Counted from the stretch's first letter, positions 35,712-45,182 are shown. The stretch is 64,000 bases of DNA from Pontibacter indicus (GCF_900156345.1 NZ_FTPP01000004.1:310001-374000); one strand, 5' to 3'. The notes: a model not told the origin generated them from the sequence alone. A program made the numbers and translations.

Positions 35712-35744
35712 AAAAAAGCCCCTACGTTTTTGACGTAAGGGCTT
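35712..35744 (-). terminator. Island-borne terminator of tRNA-Ala
   Basis: Hairpin AAGCCCTTACGTC / ACGTAGGGGCTT then six T on the minus strand, directly after the intact tRNA. It copies the original terminator now stranded at 15272-15305. Confidence 0.75.
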
Positions 35745-35754
35745 GATAATCAAT

Positions 35755-35829
<75 letters not shown>

Positions 35830-35841
35830 GTTTGAGTGTCA

Positions 35842-35871
35842 CAAAATTAGAACAAATTTTGAATATGCAAA
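35842..35871 (-). promoter_or_regulatory. Promoter of tRNA-Ala
   Basis: On the minus strand, TTTG (35871-35868), 18 bp, TAATTTTG (35849-35842), ending 12 bp before the tRNA 5' end. It fits the Bacteroidota -33/-7 consensus. Confidence 0.65.
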
Positions 35872-35897
35872 AGCCGGAGCGCTAGTTTTTGAAAATA

Positions 35898-35927
35898 AAA
35901 AAGGCGGGACATTTGTCCCGCCTTTTT
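35898..35927. terminator. Terminator of first TonB receptor gene
   Basis: Perfect 13-bp arms AAAAAGGCGGGAC / GTCCCGCCTTTTT with an ATTT loop, 22 bp after the receptor stop codon. Confidence 0.85.
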
Positions 35928-35948
35928 GTTGCTCTGGTTGCTTACTTC

Positions 35949-38900
35949 TTAGTTAAAGATGTAACGCAGACCAAGCTGAGCATACCAAGTAGTAGAAAGT
36001 GTTGTGATGTCTCTGAAAGGAGCTGTAGGAAGTACAGTCTGGCCATTTTCAGTTACAGTTCTCATCTGGAAGCTTGGAACACCTTCTTTGCTGATTGGAG
36101 TAGTGCTTGAGTTGGTAGTCAGCACGCTCTGAGCATTGTTGAATCCTGTCATGATACCCCACTCAGAGTTAAGCAGGTTACCTACGTTCATTACGTCAGC
36201 AGTCAGCTGCAGCGTGTTGCGCTTGCCACCAATGTTCGTGTAAACATCCTGGATCAATTTGAAGTCGAAACGGTTCAACCATGGCATCAGAGCACCGTTA
36301 CGCTCAGCGTACTGGCCGCGTCTTGTCTTCAGGTAGTCGTCGTTCTCGATGAACGTGTTGAAGGCATCGCGCTGCTGCTGGGCAGTGAACACTACCTCTT
36401 TGGTCTTGCTGTCAATGATGTCAACGAAGTTCATGTTGTTCACGTCATTTGGCACGTACAACAGGTCAGCGTTGATACCATCCTTGTTGATGTCACCGTT
36501 GTAGGTGTAAGAGAAGCGTCCCTGGTGTGAACCATTGTAGAACAATGACACAGTAGTAGCCAGGTTGCCGAAGTAGTTCACTTTGTAAGACAGGTTACCT
36601 ACTACGTTGTGAGGCACTGCATACTGTGACTTGTACAGAATCTGCTCGTTCGGGCCGTTAACAGATGGGCTACCTAACCAGGCAGAAGAAGCGTTTGAAC
36701 CTGGGTTACCAGATACTTCAGTTGCGTGCGTGTAGGTATAGTAAAGAGAGCCATACAGACCGTTGCGGGCAGGAAGTGACAGACCTACAGTGCTGCTGAA
36801 TGATTCACCTTTAGCAGAAGTGTTTGTCAATACTACGGCAGTGTTTGCGTTTACAGCATTGTTATACTTTGTGCTGTTAGCGCCATCTGGGTAGTATCCT
36901 CTGTTGTCGTTCTCACCTTCACCACCATAGTTCAGTGTTGTAGGAGCGTCTTTTCTGTTAGCACCAAACTGGTAAGCAGCATTCACGTCTTTTGTGTAGA
37001 TGATGTCAGCTGTAGCTACCAATGGAGTACCTGGGATGGTATAGTCAGCACCGAGGCTGGTTCTCCATACCTTAGGCATTCTGAACTCGTTGTCAACCAG
37101 AGCGAAGCTTGTAGGAACACCAGCTCTTGGGTTTTTGATGAACACGTTCTGTGCGCTTGCCGGCGTGTTGTTCAACCAGTAGTATTGTTCCGGTTGGAAA
37201 CGGATGTCGCCAATCCAACCAGCTACTGAAGCATAACCGTTTGGCTCTACGTTGTTCTGGATTACACCAGAGTTAGAAGGCATGTTGGTCAACCATACGA
37301 ATGGAACACGGCCGTTGAACAGACCAGTACCACCACGCAGCTGCAGAGAACCATCACCAAGAGCGTCGAAGTTGAAGCCGATGCGTGGAGCCAGCATAAT
37401 TCTGGATTTTGGCCACTCGCTCGTCGTGTACTTTCTCTCACCGCCTTCTGGTGTTCTCAGCGTAAGCTCATCGATAGACTGGTTAGCAGTCAGGTCGTTC
37501 ATGTAAACTGGCATGTCGGCACGCAGACCGAGCGTCAGGTCCAATCTGTCAGTAGCGGCAAATTTGTCCTGGATGTAGGCACCGGCAGTACCCAGCACGA
37601 TTGGAGCATATGTGTCCTGGCCTTCGTAAGGGTAAGTCAGACCGAACATGATAGGAGCTACCTCGTTTGGCGTACCAGTAGTCAGGAAGTCCTCAACAGA
37701 CTTGTAACGGTAGTAAGAAGTACCCATACGGATGTACTGGTTACCAAACTTCTGAGATTCGAAAGTGGCACCACCCGTGATTGTGTGCTTACCAGCCAGG
37801 TAAGTCAGGTTGTTTGTGATGCTGTAGTTGTTGTTCAACACGTCGTTACCGAACGTGAACAGCTCGTAACCAAAGGTCATGTAGTTAGTACCGTTGGCAT
37901 CACCGTCCCAGATGTCAACCATTGGGAAGATTTCGCTTGGAGATTTACGAGTATCCTGAATGCGGCTATAAGTCGCCAGGAACTGGTTAGAAAGACGGGA
38001 AGAGAAAGTACTGTTCAATTCAGCTGAAGCAGAACGAACGATGTTCTCTGTGTCATACATAGTCTTAGAGAAAGCCATAGACTGGTCGCTCACACGGTTA
38101 ACAGAAGAGCGCGGGCTAGGGCCAGAGCTACCGTTTACCAGTGAACCTGCCTGACCAACTACCTGGTTGTAACGAACTGCCAGTTTGTGCTTATCGCTGA
38201 TGTTCCAGTCAATACGAGTCAGGAAGTTTGTGCTCTTGGTACCGTTGTCGTTGGCATAACCTTCATAAGAACCTGGGTCATAGCCCCACGTGTTGATCAA
38301 GTGGTTGCGAACTGCTTCCAGGTCAGATCTTCTTGTTCTGGCAATGTTCTGGTCAGGGTTAGCTACACCATTGTCAGAAGCTCTCCAAAGGTTTACCGCA
38401 TTTGGGTTAGTACCTTTTTCATCGATGGTCTCAGCGTTTACGAAGAAGAACAATTTGTTCTTAATGATTGGACCACCTAAACGGAAACCGAAAGTGCGGC
38501 TAGATGTTTCGTTGCTTTGATCAAGCTTTTCACCATTCACTCTTCTGCCATTCATGTCCTGGTTACGGTAGAAACCATAAACTGAACCGGAGAACTCGTT
38601 GTTACCGCTGCGTGTAACGGCGTTGATGCCGGCACCAGTAAAACCTGACTGACGTACGTCGAAAGGAGCGATGTTTACCTGCACCTGCTCGATCGCGTCG
38701 ATAGAGATAGGCTGCGAACGACCTCCAGGAAGTGGGTTGGAGTTCAGACCGAAGCCGTTGTTAAAGTTTGCACCATCAATCTGAACGTTGTTAAAACGAC
38801 CATCACGACCTGCGAAACCATTTCCGTTTGCCTGTGGTGTCAGACGAGTGAAGTCTGTAAGGCTGCGGGTTACAGTTGGGAGCGTTGCAATTTGCTCAGT

Positions 38901-39317
38901 GCTTACGTTTGTTGCGGCACCTGTTCTCTGGGCGTTGAACACAGAAGACTGGTCAGCTGTAACCATTACCTCCTGCAGTTCCAGGCCACCGGAAGACAGT
39001 ACTGCATCCAGCACGTACGGACGACCAAGTTGTAACGTGATGTTTGTGTAGCTCATCGGCTGGAAGCCAATGTAGCTTACTTCAATCGTATAAGGGCCAC
39101 CAATACGGGTGTTGGCGATGTTGAAGCGACCATCTGTGTTGGTCACTGCCCCATACGTTGTGCCCGAAGGCTGATGTGTTGCACGGACCGTTGCACCGAT
39201 CAGAGCCTCACCCTTCGAATCCTTTACGGATCCACTGACGCTGCTCGTTGTTACCTGTGCGTGCATAGTAATCACGCACAGCAACATAAGCAGTGTTGAT
39301 AGTAATAACTTTTTCAT
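35949..39317 (-). CDS. TonB-dependent receptor, Oar-like
   Basis: 1122 residues from ATG 39317 (MKKLLLSTLLMLLCVITMHA, signal peptide). A frame opening at 39371 begins inside the promoter. Order: carboxypeptidase-like domain (about 24-105: GEALIGATVRATHQPSGTTY), plug (STEQIATLPTVTRSLTDFTR, FNNVQIDGANFNNGFG, DVRQSGFTGAGINAVTRSG), then a 22-strand-type barrel ending in the aromatic LGLRYIFN. Oar-like outer-membrane receptors import nutrients or peptides with TonB energy. It has strong codon bias and only one host motif copy, suggesting high expression. The ligand is unknown. Confidence 0.93.
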   Translation of the reverse strand: MKKLLLSTLLMLLCVITMHAQVTTSSVSGSVKDSKGEALIGATVRATHQPSGTTYGAVTNTDGRFNIANTRIGGPYTIEVSYIGFQPMSYTNITLQLGRPYVLDAVLSSGGLELQEVMVTADQSSVFNAQRTGAATNVSTEQIATLPTVTRSLTDFTRLTPQANGNGFAGRDGRFNNVQIDGANFNNGFGLNSNPLPGGRSQPISIDAIEQVQVNIAPFDVRQSGFTGAGINAVTRSGNNEFSGSVYGFYRNQDMNGRRVNGEKLDQSNETSSRTFGFRLGGPIIKNKLFFFVNAETIDEKGTNPNAVNLWRASDNGVANPDQNIARTRRSDLEAVRNHLINTWGYDPGSYEGYANDNGTKSTNFLTRIDWNISDKHKLAVRYNQVVGQAGSLVNGSSGPSPRSSVNRVSDQSMAFSKTMYDTENIVRSASAELNSTFSSRLSNQFLATYSRIQDTRKSPSEIFPMVDIWDGDANGTNYMTFGYELFTFGNDVLNNNYSITNNLTYLAGKHTITGGATFESQKFGNQYIRMGTSYYRYKSVEDFLTTGTPNEVAPIMFGLTYPYEGQDTYAPIVLGTAGAYIQDKFAATDRLDLTLGLRADMPVYMNDLTANQSIDELTLRTPEGGERKYTTSEWPKSRIMLAPRIGFNFDALGDGSLQLRGGTGLFNGRVPFVWLTNMPSNSGVIQNNVEPNGYASVAGWIGDIRFQPEQYYWLNNTPASAQNVFIKNPRAGVPTSFALVDNEFRMPKVWRTSLGADYTIPGTPLVATADIIYTKDVNAAYQFGANRKDAPTTLNYGGEGENDNRGYYPDGANSTKYNNAVNANTAVVLTNTSAKGESFSSTVGLSLPARNGLYGSLYYTYTHATEVSGNPGSNASSAWLGSPSVNGPNEQILYKSQYAVPHNVVGNLSYKVNYFGNLATTVSLFYNGSHQGRFSYTYNGDINKDGINADLLYVPNDVNNMNFVDIIDSKTKEVVFTAQQQRDAFNTFIENDDYLKTRRGQYAERNGALMPWLNRFDFKLIQDVYTNIGGKRNTLQLTADVMNVGNLLNSEWGIMTGFNNAQSVLTTNSSTTPISKEGVPSFQMRTVTENGQTVLPTAPFRDITTLSTTWYAQLGLRYIFN

Positions 39318-39341
39318 AAAAGATTGATTGATTTTTGCCCG

Positions 39342-39371
39342 CAAAATTAGAGGGTATATTTCGAAATGCAA
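39342..39371 (-). promoter_or_regulatory. Promoter of first TonB receptor gene
   Basis: Minus strand TTG (39371-39369), 19 bp, TAATTTTG (39349-39342). It lies 25 bp upstream of the chosen ATG and supports that start. Confidence 0.65.
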
Positions 39372-39471
39372 CTACTTAGAGATTAAATTATTATTAATAA
39401 ACTGTCCTGTGTTATTTGCTTTTCAGCATCAATAAATTATTGTAAATTGCGAACGCGCCATTAGTTTAAAC

Positions 39472-39531
39472 ACTGATTGCCAAAAAGAAAGGCCGAGCTG
39501 CACAGCTCGGCCTTTCTTTTTGGCAATCAGT
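39472..39531. terminator. Terminator hairpin with 29-bp perfect stem
   Basis: Arms 39472-39500 and 39503-39531 are perfectly complementary with a 2-nt centre. GC-rich middle with flanking A5/T5 tracts. It ends the second receptor gene (minus strand) and isolates the promoter of the first. Confidence 0.85.
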
Positions 39532-39553
39532 TAAAATAGGACGCTGTTTACCT

Positions 39554-42500
39554 CTAATTGAAAAGGTATCGGATGCCAAACTGGGCTCTCCAGCGCGACG
39601 GGAAGTCATTCACAAAATAAGGGTCGCCGTCGGTCAGGCCGCGTCCGGTATAGTTGAAGCGCGGCGTTGTGGTGCCAGCCTCGTAGCCTACAAAGTCAAT
39701 GGCCTGAAACGCGTTGAAAGTTGCCGTGTACTGGCGGCCCCAGTCTTTGTTAAGCAGATTCGTGAAATTGAAGACGTCGAAAGTCAGTTGCAGCCGGTGC
39801 ACGTTGTCGCCCTGTCCTATACCTATATCCTGCATCAGGCGCAGGTCGATCTGGTTCGTCCAGGGTAGTCTGTCCCCGTTGCGCTCAGCATACTGGCCGC
39901 GTCTGCCACTCAGGTAATCGTTGCCGCTTATAAAGTTGTCCAGCGCCTGCCATTGCTGCTCAGCCGAAACAACGGTGCCATCCCGATCGGTGTAAGGCAC
40001 CAAGTTTATCTCCGAGGCATCACGCGGAATGTAGATCAGGTCGTTCGTCCTGCCAGCATCATTGTTAACGTCCCCGTTATAAATATAGGAGAGCGGTATG
40101 CCCGATTGCCCATTGTAGAAAGCGGAGATGGTCGTACCAGCGATGCCCAGCCAGCGCAAGTTATACGTCAGGCCAGCCACTACCCTCGACCGCACATCAT
40201 TGTCCGCAAACGCCTCCTTCACGTTATTGAGGCCCTCTACCTGGTTCACGTTGATCCAGTTAGACCGTGCCTGGCTAGAGTTACCGGGATTCACGTCCTT
40301 GGCTCTGGAATAGGTATAGGCGAGCGAACCCGACAAGCCATTCTCCACATATGTCTTCTGTAGCTGGCCTGTCAGGCTATAGCCAAAGCCCCGGCTGGTG
40401 TTGGTCAGGTAGATGATGTCCTGGAAATTGTTGCCCTGTATGCGGCCGAATACGGGCCGGTTATCAGCCCCCGCCAAGGTGCCGGTCTGTTCCAGGTTCA
40501 GGTTCTGGTAATAGATGTTGTTCAGGTTTTTAGAATAGATACCTTCCAGGGTCGCCACCAGGTCAAAGGGAAGGCGCTGGTCAATGGCCGCATTCACTCG
40601 GAACAGCTGTGGGAATTTAAAGTCGGGATCTGTGATGTTGATCTCAGCTGTTCTGTCCGACAGGCCCACTGTGGTGGCAGTAGGCTGGGTATTAGGGTCC
40701 GCGTTGAAACGGATCTGCTCCAGAATTGGGCCCGAGGTGAGTGACAAGCTGCCAAGCAATTGGCCTGTATTGGTATACTGGTTGGCGATCCACACGAACG
40801 GTGCCCTGCCCGTAAAGATACCCGCACCGCCACGCACCTGCGTATTGCCATCGTCCATCACGTCCCAGTTTATACCTAGTCTGGGCGACACCATGAACTG
40901 CGCGCCAGGTGTCTTATCGGTAGCCAGGCCCCTGCTTCTAAAAGCTTCATTGAACTCCTGGTTTGCAGCTGGCTCCTCGTTGAAAGTCGGGATATCCAGG
41001 CGTATACCTGCTGTCAGCTTCAGGTTATTCAGCACCGCATATTCGTCCTGGGCGTAGAAGCCAAGCTGAAAGGCCGAAAACTCGGCTCCCTGCTGGCGGA
41101 TGTCTGTGCGGGAATAATTGCGGAAGAAAGCACCCGGCGCTGTCTCAGCTGGTGTGCCAATCGCCTCAAACGCCTCCAAGGAGTTATATTCATAGGCGCC
41201 AAACTCCTGCCGGATGAAGAGGTTGAACGTTTTGTAGAACTCGTTGTGCGTACCCAGCGTGATCGTGTGCTTGCCCAGGTATAGGTTGAAGTTGTCGGTA
41301 ATGGTGAGCACATCCTGGTCGAGCTGGTTCTGGCCGGAGAAAGGCTCGCCGCCCAGTGCAATGGTGCGGCCGCCTGACAAACGAACCAGCACGCTTGGGA
41401 ATGGGGCGCCGATGATGTCGCGGTCGTCACGCACCGCTGTAAAACCGATAATGGCCTCGTTGGCATATTTACCGCCAAACTGACTGCGCAGCTGCAGCAC
41501 GCTGGAGTTGGTCGTGCTGGGGAAGTACTCGGCGTTGTTGGAGAAGCGCAGCGCGTTTGGGGTTCTGGAGTTGTCGATGTTCTCGCCATACACGTAGCTG
41601 TGGCGCAGGGTGAGCTGGTGGTTGTCGGTGATGTTCCAGTCGAGTCGGGCGAAAATCTTATCGCTTCGGGTTTCATCGTCTATACCTCTGAAACTACCCG
41701 GGTCGTAGCCCAAGCGGTTGGCAACATTCAGCACGCGGGTTGCCTCGTCTACTGTGATGTTGGAGCCTGAAGTGCCCGGTTCGAAGAGGAGCGGGGCCAC
41801 CCGTTTGGTTTTCTCGCCATTCACAAAGAAGAACAGCTTGTCTTTGATAATCGGGCCGCCAATGCGCAGGCCTGTCTGGTAGTCGGTAAAGTCCGGCAAC
41901 CTGGTGCGCGCATCATCTGGGCTCTTGCCCACCAGCCGCTCGTTGTTGCCAAAGTAATAGGCCGAGCCGGAGAACTGGTTTGTTCCGCTGCGCGTGATGG
42001 CATTGATGCCGCCTCCCGTGAAGCCGCTTTGCCGCACATCGAAAGGCGCGATCACGACCTGGATCGCCTCAATGGCATCGAGCGAAATGGGTTGCACGCC
42101 GGTCTGGCCGCCGTTGGTGCCGCTTGCCGAGAGGCCGAACACGTCGTTGTTCACGGTGCCGTCTATCGAGAAGTTGTTGAAGCGGTTGTTCTGTCCGGCA
42201 AACGATATACCGGACCCGGATGTAGTGGCCTGTGGGGTGATACGGGTAAAGTCGTTGAGGCTTCGGCTGATGGTGGGTAGGGACTCCAACTGCTCCGTGG
42301 ACACGTTGGTGGCAGCGCCCGTACGATCCGAGTTGATCACTTTGTCCTGTGTCGCCGTGATCTGCACTTCGCCCAGGGTGGTGGTGCTTTCTGAAATGGT
42401 AAGGTCCAGTCGGTAATTCTGGCCAAGCGCGAGGCTTATGTTCTCTACCAGTTGCTCCTGGTAGCCTACATAAGAGGTGCGTACGGTGTAGGGCCCACCT

Positions 42501-42727
42501 ACACGCATGTTCTGGATATTGTAGCGCCCCTCTGCATTTGTGGCGGCTACATACTGTGTGTTGGTCGGGTTATGAACCGCAATAACCGTTGCACCCGGCA
42601 GTGGGGAGCCGCTCTGGTCCTGCACCACACCGTTCATGGCCGCGGTGGTCGTGCCCTGTGCCCATACCAGGTGACCGCTCAGCAGCAAAAGGAAGGTTAT
42701 AAGTAACTTCGTGTAAATAGTCCTCAT
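39554..42727 (-). CDS. TonB-dependent receptor, Oar-like (paralogue)
   Basis: 1057 residues with a signal peptide (MRTIYTKLLITFLLLLSGHL..AQ). A carboxypeptidase-like domain (GSPLPGATVIAVHNPTNTQY), plug (STEQLESLPTISRSLNDFTR, SFAGQNNRFNNFSIDGTVNN, DVRQSGFTGGGINAITRSG) and barrel with C-terminal FGIRYLFN follow. It is a clear paralogue of the downstream receptor, but with relaxed codon use and many embedded AGGTATA/TATACCT copies, so it is probably expressed at a lower level. It has its own terminator and an operator-like repeat before the start. Ligand unknown. Confidence 0.93.
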   Translation of the reverse strand: MRTIYTKLLITFLLLLSGHLVWAQGTTTAAMNGVVQDQSGSPLPGATVIAVHNPTNTQYVAATNAEGRYNIQNMRVGGPYTVRTSYVGYQEQLVENISLALGQNYRLDLTISESTTTLGEVQITATQDKVINSDRTGAATNVSTEQLESLPTISRSLNDFTRITPQATTSGSGISFAGQNNRFNNFSIDGTVNNDVFGLSASGTNGGQTGVQPISLDAIEAIQVVIAPFDVRQSGFTGGGINAITRSGTNQFSGSAYYFGNNERLVGKSPDDARTRLPDFTDYQTGLRIGGPIIKDKLFFFVNGEKTKRVAPLLFEPGTSGSNITVDEATRVLNVANRLGYDPGSFRGIDDETRSDKIFARLDWNITDNHQLTLRHSYVYGENIDNSRTPNALRFSNNAEYFPSTTNSSVLQLRSQFGGKYANEAIIGFTAVRDDRDIIGAPFPSVLVRLSGGRTIALGGEPFSGQNQLDQDVLTITDNFNLYLGKHTITLGTHNEFYKTFNLFIRQEFGAYEYNSLEAFEAIGTPAETAPGAFFRNYSRTDIRQQGAEFSAFQLGFYAQDEYAVLNNLKLTAGIRLDIPTFNEEPAANQEFNEAFRSRGLATDKTPGAQFMVSPRLGINWDVMDDGNTQVRGGAGIFTGRAPFVWIANQYTNTGQLLGSLSLTSGPILEQIRFNADPNTQPTATTVGLSDRTAEINITDPDFKFPQLFRVNAAIDQRLPFDLVATLEGIYSKNLNNIYYQNLNLEQTGTLAGADNRPVFGRIQGNNFQDIIYLTNTSRGFGYSLTGQLQKTYVENGLSGSLAYTYSRAKDVNPGNSSQARSNWINVNQVEGLNNVKEAFADNDVRSRVVAGLTYNLRWLGIAGTTISAFYNGQSGIPLSYIYNGDVNNDAGRTNDLIYIPRDASEINLVPYTDRDGTVVSAEQQWQALDNFISGNDYLSGRRGQYAERNGDRLPWTNQIDLRLMQDIGIGQGDNVHRLQLTFDVFNFTNLLNKDWGRQYTATFNAFQAIDFVGYEAGTTTPRFNYTGRGLTDGDPYFVNDFPSRWRAQFGIRYLFN

Positions 42728-42729
42728 AA

Positions 42730-42771
42730 TACTTATAAGCTAAGTTGAAAAAATATAACTGCTTATAAGTA
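42730..42771. promoter_or_regulatory. Operator-like inverted repeat upstream of second receptor
   Basis: Perfect 11-bp arms TACTTATAAGC (42730-42740) and GCTTATAAGTA (42761-42771), starting 2 bp before the receptor ATG on the minus strand. Could bind a regulator or fold in the leader RNA and mask the start. Confidence 0.5.
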
Positions 42772-42916
42772 CGTATATATGAGTATTTTATCTCTTTTTT
42801 GAAGTTAAATTTTATACCCTGTCGAACAGGGTGTATACCTCCAATGAAGTAGTGGCTGCTGGCTGGGCGTAGGTATAGCTACTGTAAATTATACAATGGT
42901 GTAGCAGGTATAGTTT

Positions 42917-42944
42917 TGTCTATACCTCAGTACAGGTATAGACA
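42917..42944. repeat. Palindromic pair of the host motif
   Basis: TGTCTATACCT (42917-42927), 6 bp, AGGTATAGACA (42934-42944): an 11-bp perfect inverted repeat built from the host heptamer. Three further copies lie in the preceding 100 bp of this intergenic region. Confidence 0.8.
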
Positions 42945-43026
42945 GAGACGGCTCACATGAAATTATGCCCATGACCTCCAGTTTTCCTTAGAAATTTGCA
43001 GCGAAATGCTCCTTGTATAGTGCGAA

Positions 43027-43665
43027 TTACTCATCAAAAGGCCGCACTGCCTTGAGGAAGATCTTTTGCCAGTAATCGGAGTGGAGGTTGTTTTCGATAA
43101 CGCCCAGGGTAGTGGAGGCGTGGATGAATTTGACCTCGCTATCATTGATCACTTCCGTTACCATACCCACGTGTGTGATCTCCCGGCTATACTTGTTAGC
43201 CCCGAAAAACACGAGGTCACCTTCTTTCAGTTCTCTTGGTTTCACGGTTTTGCCAAAGCGGCTCTGCTCTTCCGATGTACGTGGCAGGGTCACGTTGATG
43301 CTTTGGAAAGAGGTGCAAAGCAGGCCGGAGCAGTCCATACCTACGCGCGTAGTGCCGCCCCATTTATAAGGAGTACCGGTAAAGGAGCGGGCCGTCTGTA
43401 TAACGGTGGCCACGTTCTCGTCGAGGCGACGGGCGTTGGGAACGTTGGTGCGACTGGTGCGGTCTTTCGAGGCTACCTTGCCTTTGCCGCCGCTCCGGCC
43501 GGCCATTCGGGCTTGTTTACGGGCCTGTCGCTTCTCCTCCGCTATTTCCCGCGCCGACTTATACGTCTCGCCACGCTTGCTAAAGGTAGGCCTCGCGGAC
43601 TGACAGGAAGCCATCAGCCCGATGAAAAAGATAAACAATAGGTAATTGGTAAATGATGTTCTCAA
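43027..43665 (-). CDS. NlpC/P60 (C40) cell-wall peptidase lipoprotein
   Basis: 212 residues with lipobox LMASC (Cys21). A basic linker of about 60 residues (KRQARKQARMAGRSGGKGK) precedes the NlpC/P60 domain (about 83-212). The catalytic Cys112 lies in GMDCSGLLCTSF, His in REITHVGMV, and the third polar residue in FIHAST. The family cuts gamma-D-glutamyl-diamino acid bonds in peptidoglycan stem peptides, in the periplasm at the outer membrane. It is divergent from the glcD-like gene, sharing a short promoter region. Confidence 0.92.
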   Translation of the reverse strand: MRTSFTNYLLFIFFIGLMASCQSARPTFSKRGETYKSAREIAEEKRQARKQARMAGRSGGKGKVASKDRTSRTNVPNARRLDENVATVIQTARSFTGTPYKWGGTTRVGMDCSGLLCTSFQSINVTLPRTSEEQSRFGKTVKPRELKEGDLVFFGANKYSREITHVGMVTEVINDSEVKFIHASTTLGVIENNLHSDYWQKIFLKAVRPFDE

Positions 43666-43737
43666 AGCGTAACTTGGTAAGTAATGGCTAAAATTTTTCA
43701 GGGCTTGCTAAATTAAGCATAAGCTATTTAATATAAA

Positions 43738-45141
43738 ATGAATTTTAACAAGATAACCCCCGATCTGGTAGAAGCTTTTGCTGCCATTGTCGGGCCGGAG
43801 CACCTGGTACTGCCTGCTGACCAGGAAGGTATGGTGCGCTATACCCACGACGAGACGGAGGACCTGCGCTACCTGCCGGAAGTGGTGCTCCGACCTAAGA
43901 ACGCCGAAGAAATAAGCCGTATTATGCGGCTATGCCACGAAAACGCTATACCTGTCACTCCGCGAGGAGCCGGTACCGGACTAAGTGGCGGCGCGCTGGC
44001 AGTGCACGGGGGTGTAGTGCTGTCCATGGAGCGGCTCAATGCCATTATTTCGATTGACGAGCGCAACCTGCAGGCCACGGTGGAGCCGGGCGTTATTACA
44101 CAGGTATTTCAAGAGGCTGTGATCTCCCGCGGACTTTTTTACCCGCCCGACCCCTCCAGCCGGGGCAGTTGCCAGTTAGGCGGCAATTTGAGCGAATCTT
44201 CAGGCGGGCCCAGGGCAGTGAAGTACGGCGTCACCAAAGACTATGTGCTGAATCTGGAGGTGGTGCTGCCAACTGGCGAGATCACCTGGACCGGGGCCAA
44301 CGTGCTTAAAAACGCCACAGGGTATAACCTGACACAGCTGATGGTCGGAAGTGAGGGCACCTTGGGTATCATCACCAAAATTGTGTTCCGGCTTATTCCT
44401 TACCCGACCCAGAACCTGGTGTTGCTGGTGCCTTTCCGGAAAGAAGAGGAGGCCGCCGCTGCCGTCTCTAAGATCTTCACGGCAGGTATAGTGCCTTCCG
44501 CGCTGGAGTTTATGGAGCGCGAAGCCATTGAGTGGACCTGCCGCTACCTGGGTCTGGAGGTGCCCATGGCAGCCGACGAACGCGCCCACCTGCTTATTGA
44601 GCTCGACGGCAACGACATGGACCTTCTCTACAAAGATGCAGAGCGGGTGTACGAAGTGCTGGAAACTTTTGACGTGGGTGATATACTGGTGGCTGACACC
44701 AAAAAACAAAAAGAAGACCTCTGGCGCCTGCGCCGTAGTGTGGGCCATGCCGTGAAGAGTAATTCCGTTTACAAAGAAGAGGACACTGTCGTGCCCCGGG
44801 CCGAACTGCCTGTGCTGTTGCGAGGGGTTAAGGAAATAGGGGAAAGGTATAAGTTCAAGTCAGTTTGCTACGGTCACGCCGGCGACGGTAACCTGCACAT
44901 CAACATCGTAAAGGGCGACATGTCGGACGATGACTGGCAAAATAAACTGCCCGAAGGTATAAAGGAAATCTTCCGCTTATGCGTTTCACTGGGAGGCACT
45001 ATTTCCGGCGAGCACGGCATCGGGCTGGTGCAGCGGCCTTATATAGGTATAGCGCTGAGCAATGTGCAACTCCGGCTGATGCAGGGTATAAAGCAGCTCT
45101 TCGATCCGAAAGGTATACTGAACCCAGGGAAAATCTTTTAG
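43738..45141 (+). CDS. FAD-linked oxidase, GlcD/D-lactate dehydrogenase type
   Basis: 467 residues. A PCMH-type FAD domain (about 35-215: TPRGAGTGLSGGALAVHGGV, DPSSRGSCQLGGNLSESSGG, LMVGSEGTLGIIT) is followed by a C-terminal FAD-oxidase domain with the metal/substrate motif VCYGHAGDGNLHIN and SGEHGIGLVQRPY. It oxidises a 2-hydroxyacid such as glycolate or D-lactate at the membrane or via an Fe-S partner. No GlcE/GlcF neighbour is seen, so D-lactate is as likely a substrate as glycolate. Monocistronic. Confidence 0.9.
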   Translation: MNFNKITPDLVEAFAAIVGPEHLVLPADQEGMVRYTHDETEDLRYLPEVVLRPKNAEEISRIMRLCHENAIPVTPRGAGTGLSGGALAVHGGVVLSMERLNAIISIDERNLQATVEPGVITQVFQEAVISRGLFYPPDPSSRGSCQLGGNLSESSGGPRAVKYGVTKDYVLNLEVVLPTGEITWTGANVLKNATGYNLTQLMVGSEGTLGIITKIVFRLIPYPTQNLVLLVPFRKEEEAAAAVSKIFTAGIVPSALEFMEREAIEWTCRYLGLEVPMAADERAHLLIELDGNDMDLLYKDAERVYEVLETFDVGDILVADTKKQKEDLWRLRRSVGHAVKSNSVYKEEDTVVPRAELPVLLRGVKEIGERYKFKSVCYGHAGDGNLHINIVKGDMSDDDWQNKLPEGIKEIFRLCVSLGGTISGEHGIGLVQRPYIGIALSNVQLRLMQGIKQLFDPKGILNPGKIF

Positions 45142-45149
45142 AAAAAGAA

Positions 45150-45182
45150 AGCGGCAGTCCAGTGATGGCTGCCGCTCTTTAT
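45150..45182 (+). terminator. Weak terminator hairpin after FAD oxidase
   Basis: AGCGGCAG (45150-45157) pairs with CTGCCGCT (45169-45176), followed by a short CTTTAT tail. Confidence 0.5.

Noticed and set aside
39318..39371. 18-residue extension of the first TonB receptor
   Set aside because: It would start within the -33 element and precede the signal peptide.
43066..43641. 191-aa plus-strand frame opposite the NlpC/P60 gene
   Set aside because: A complementary-strand shadow of a gene with complete catalytic motifs.
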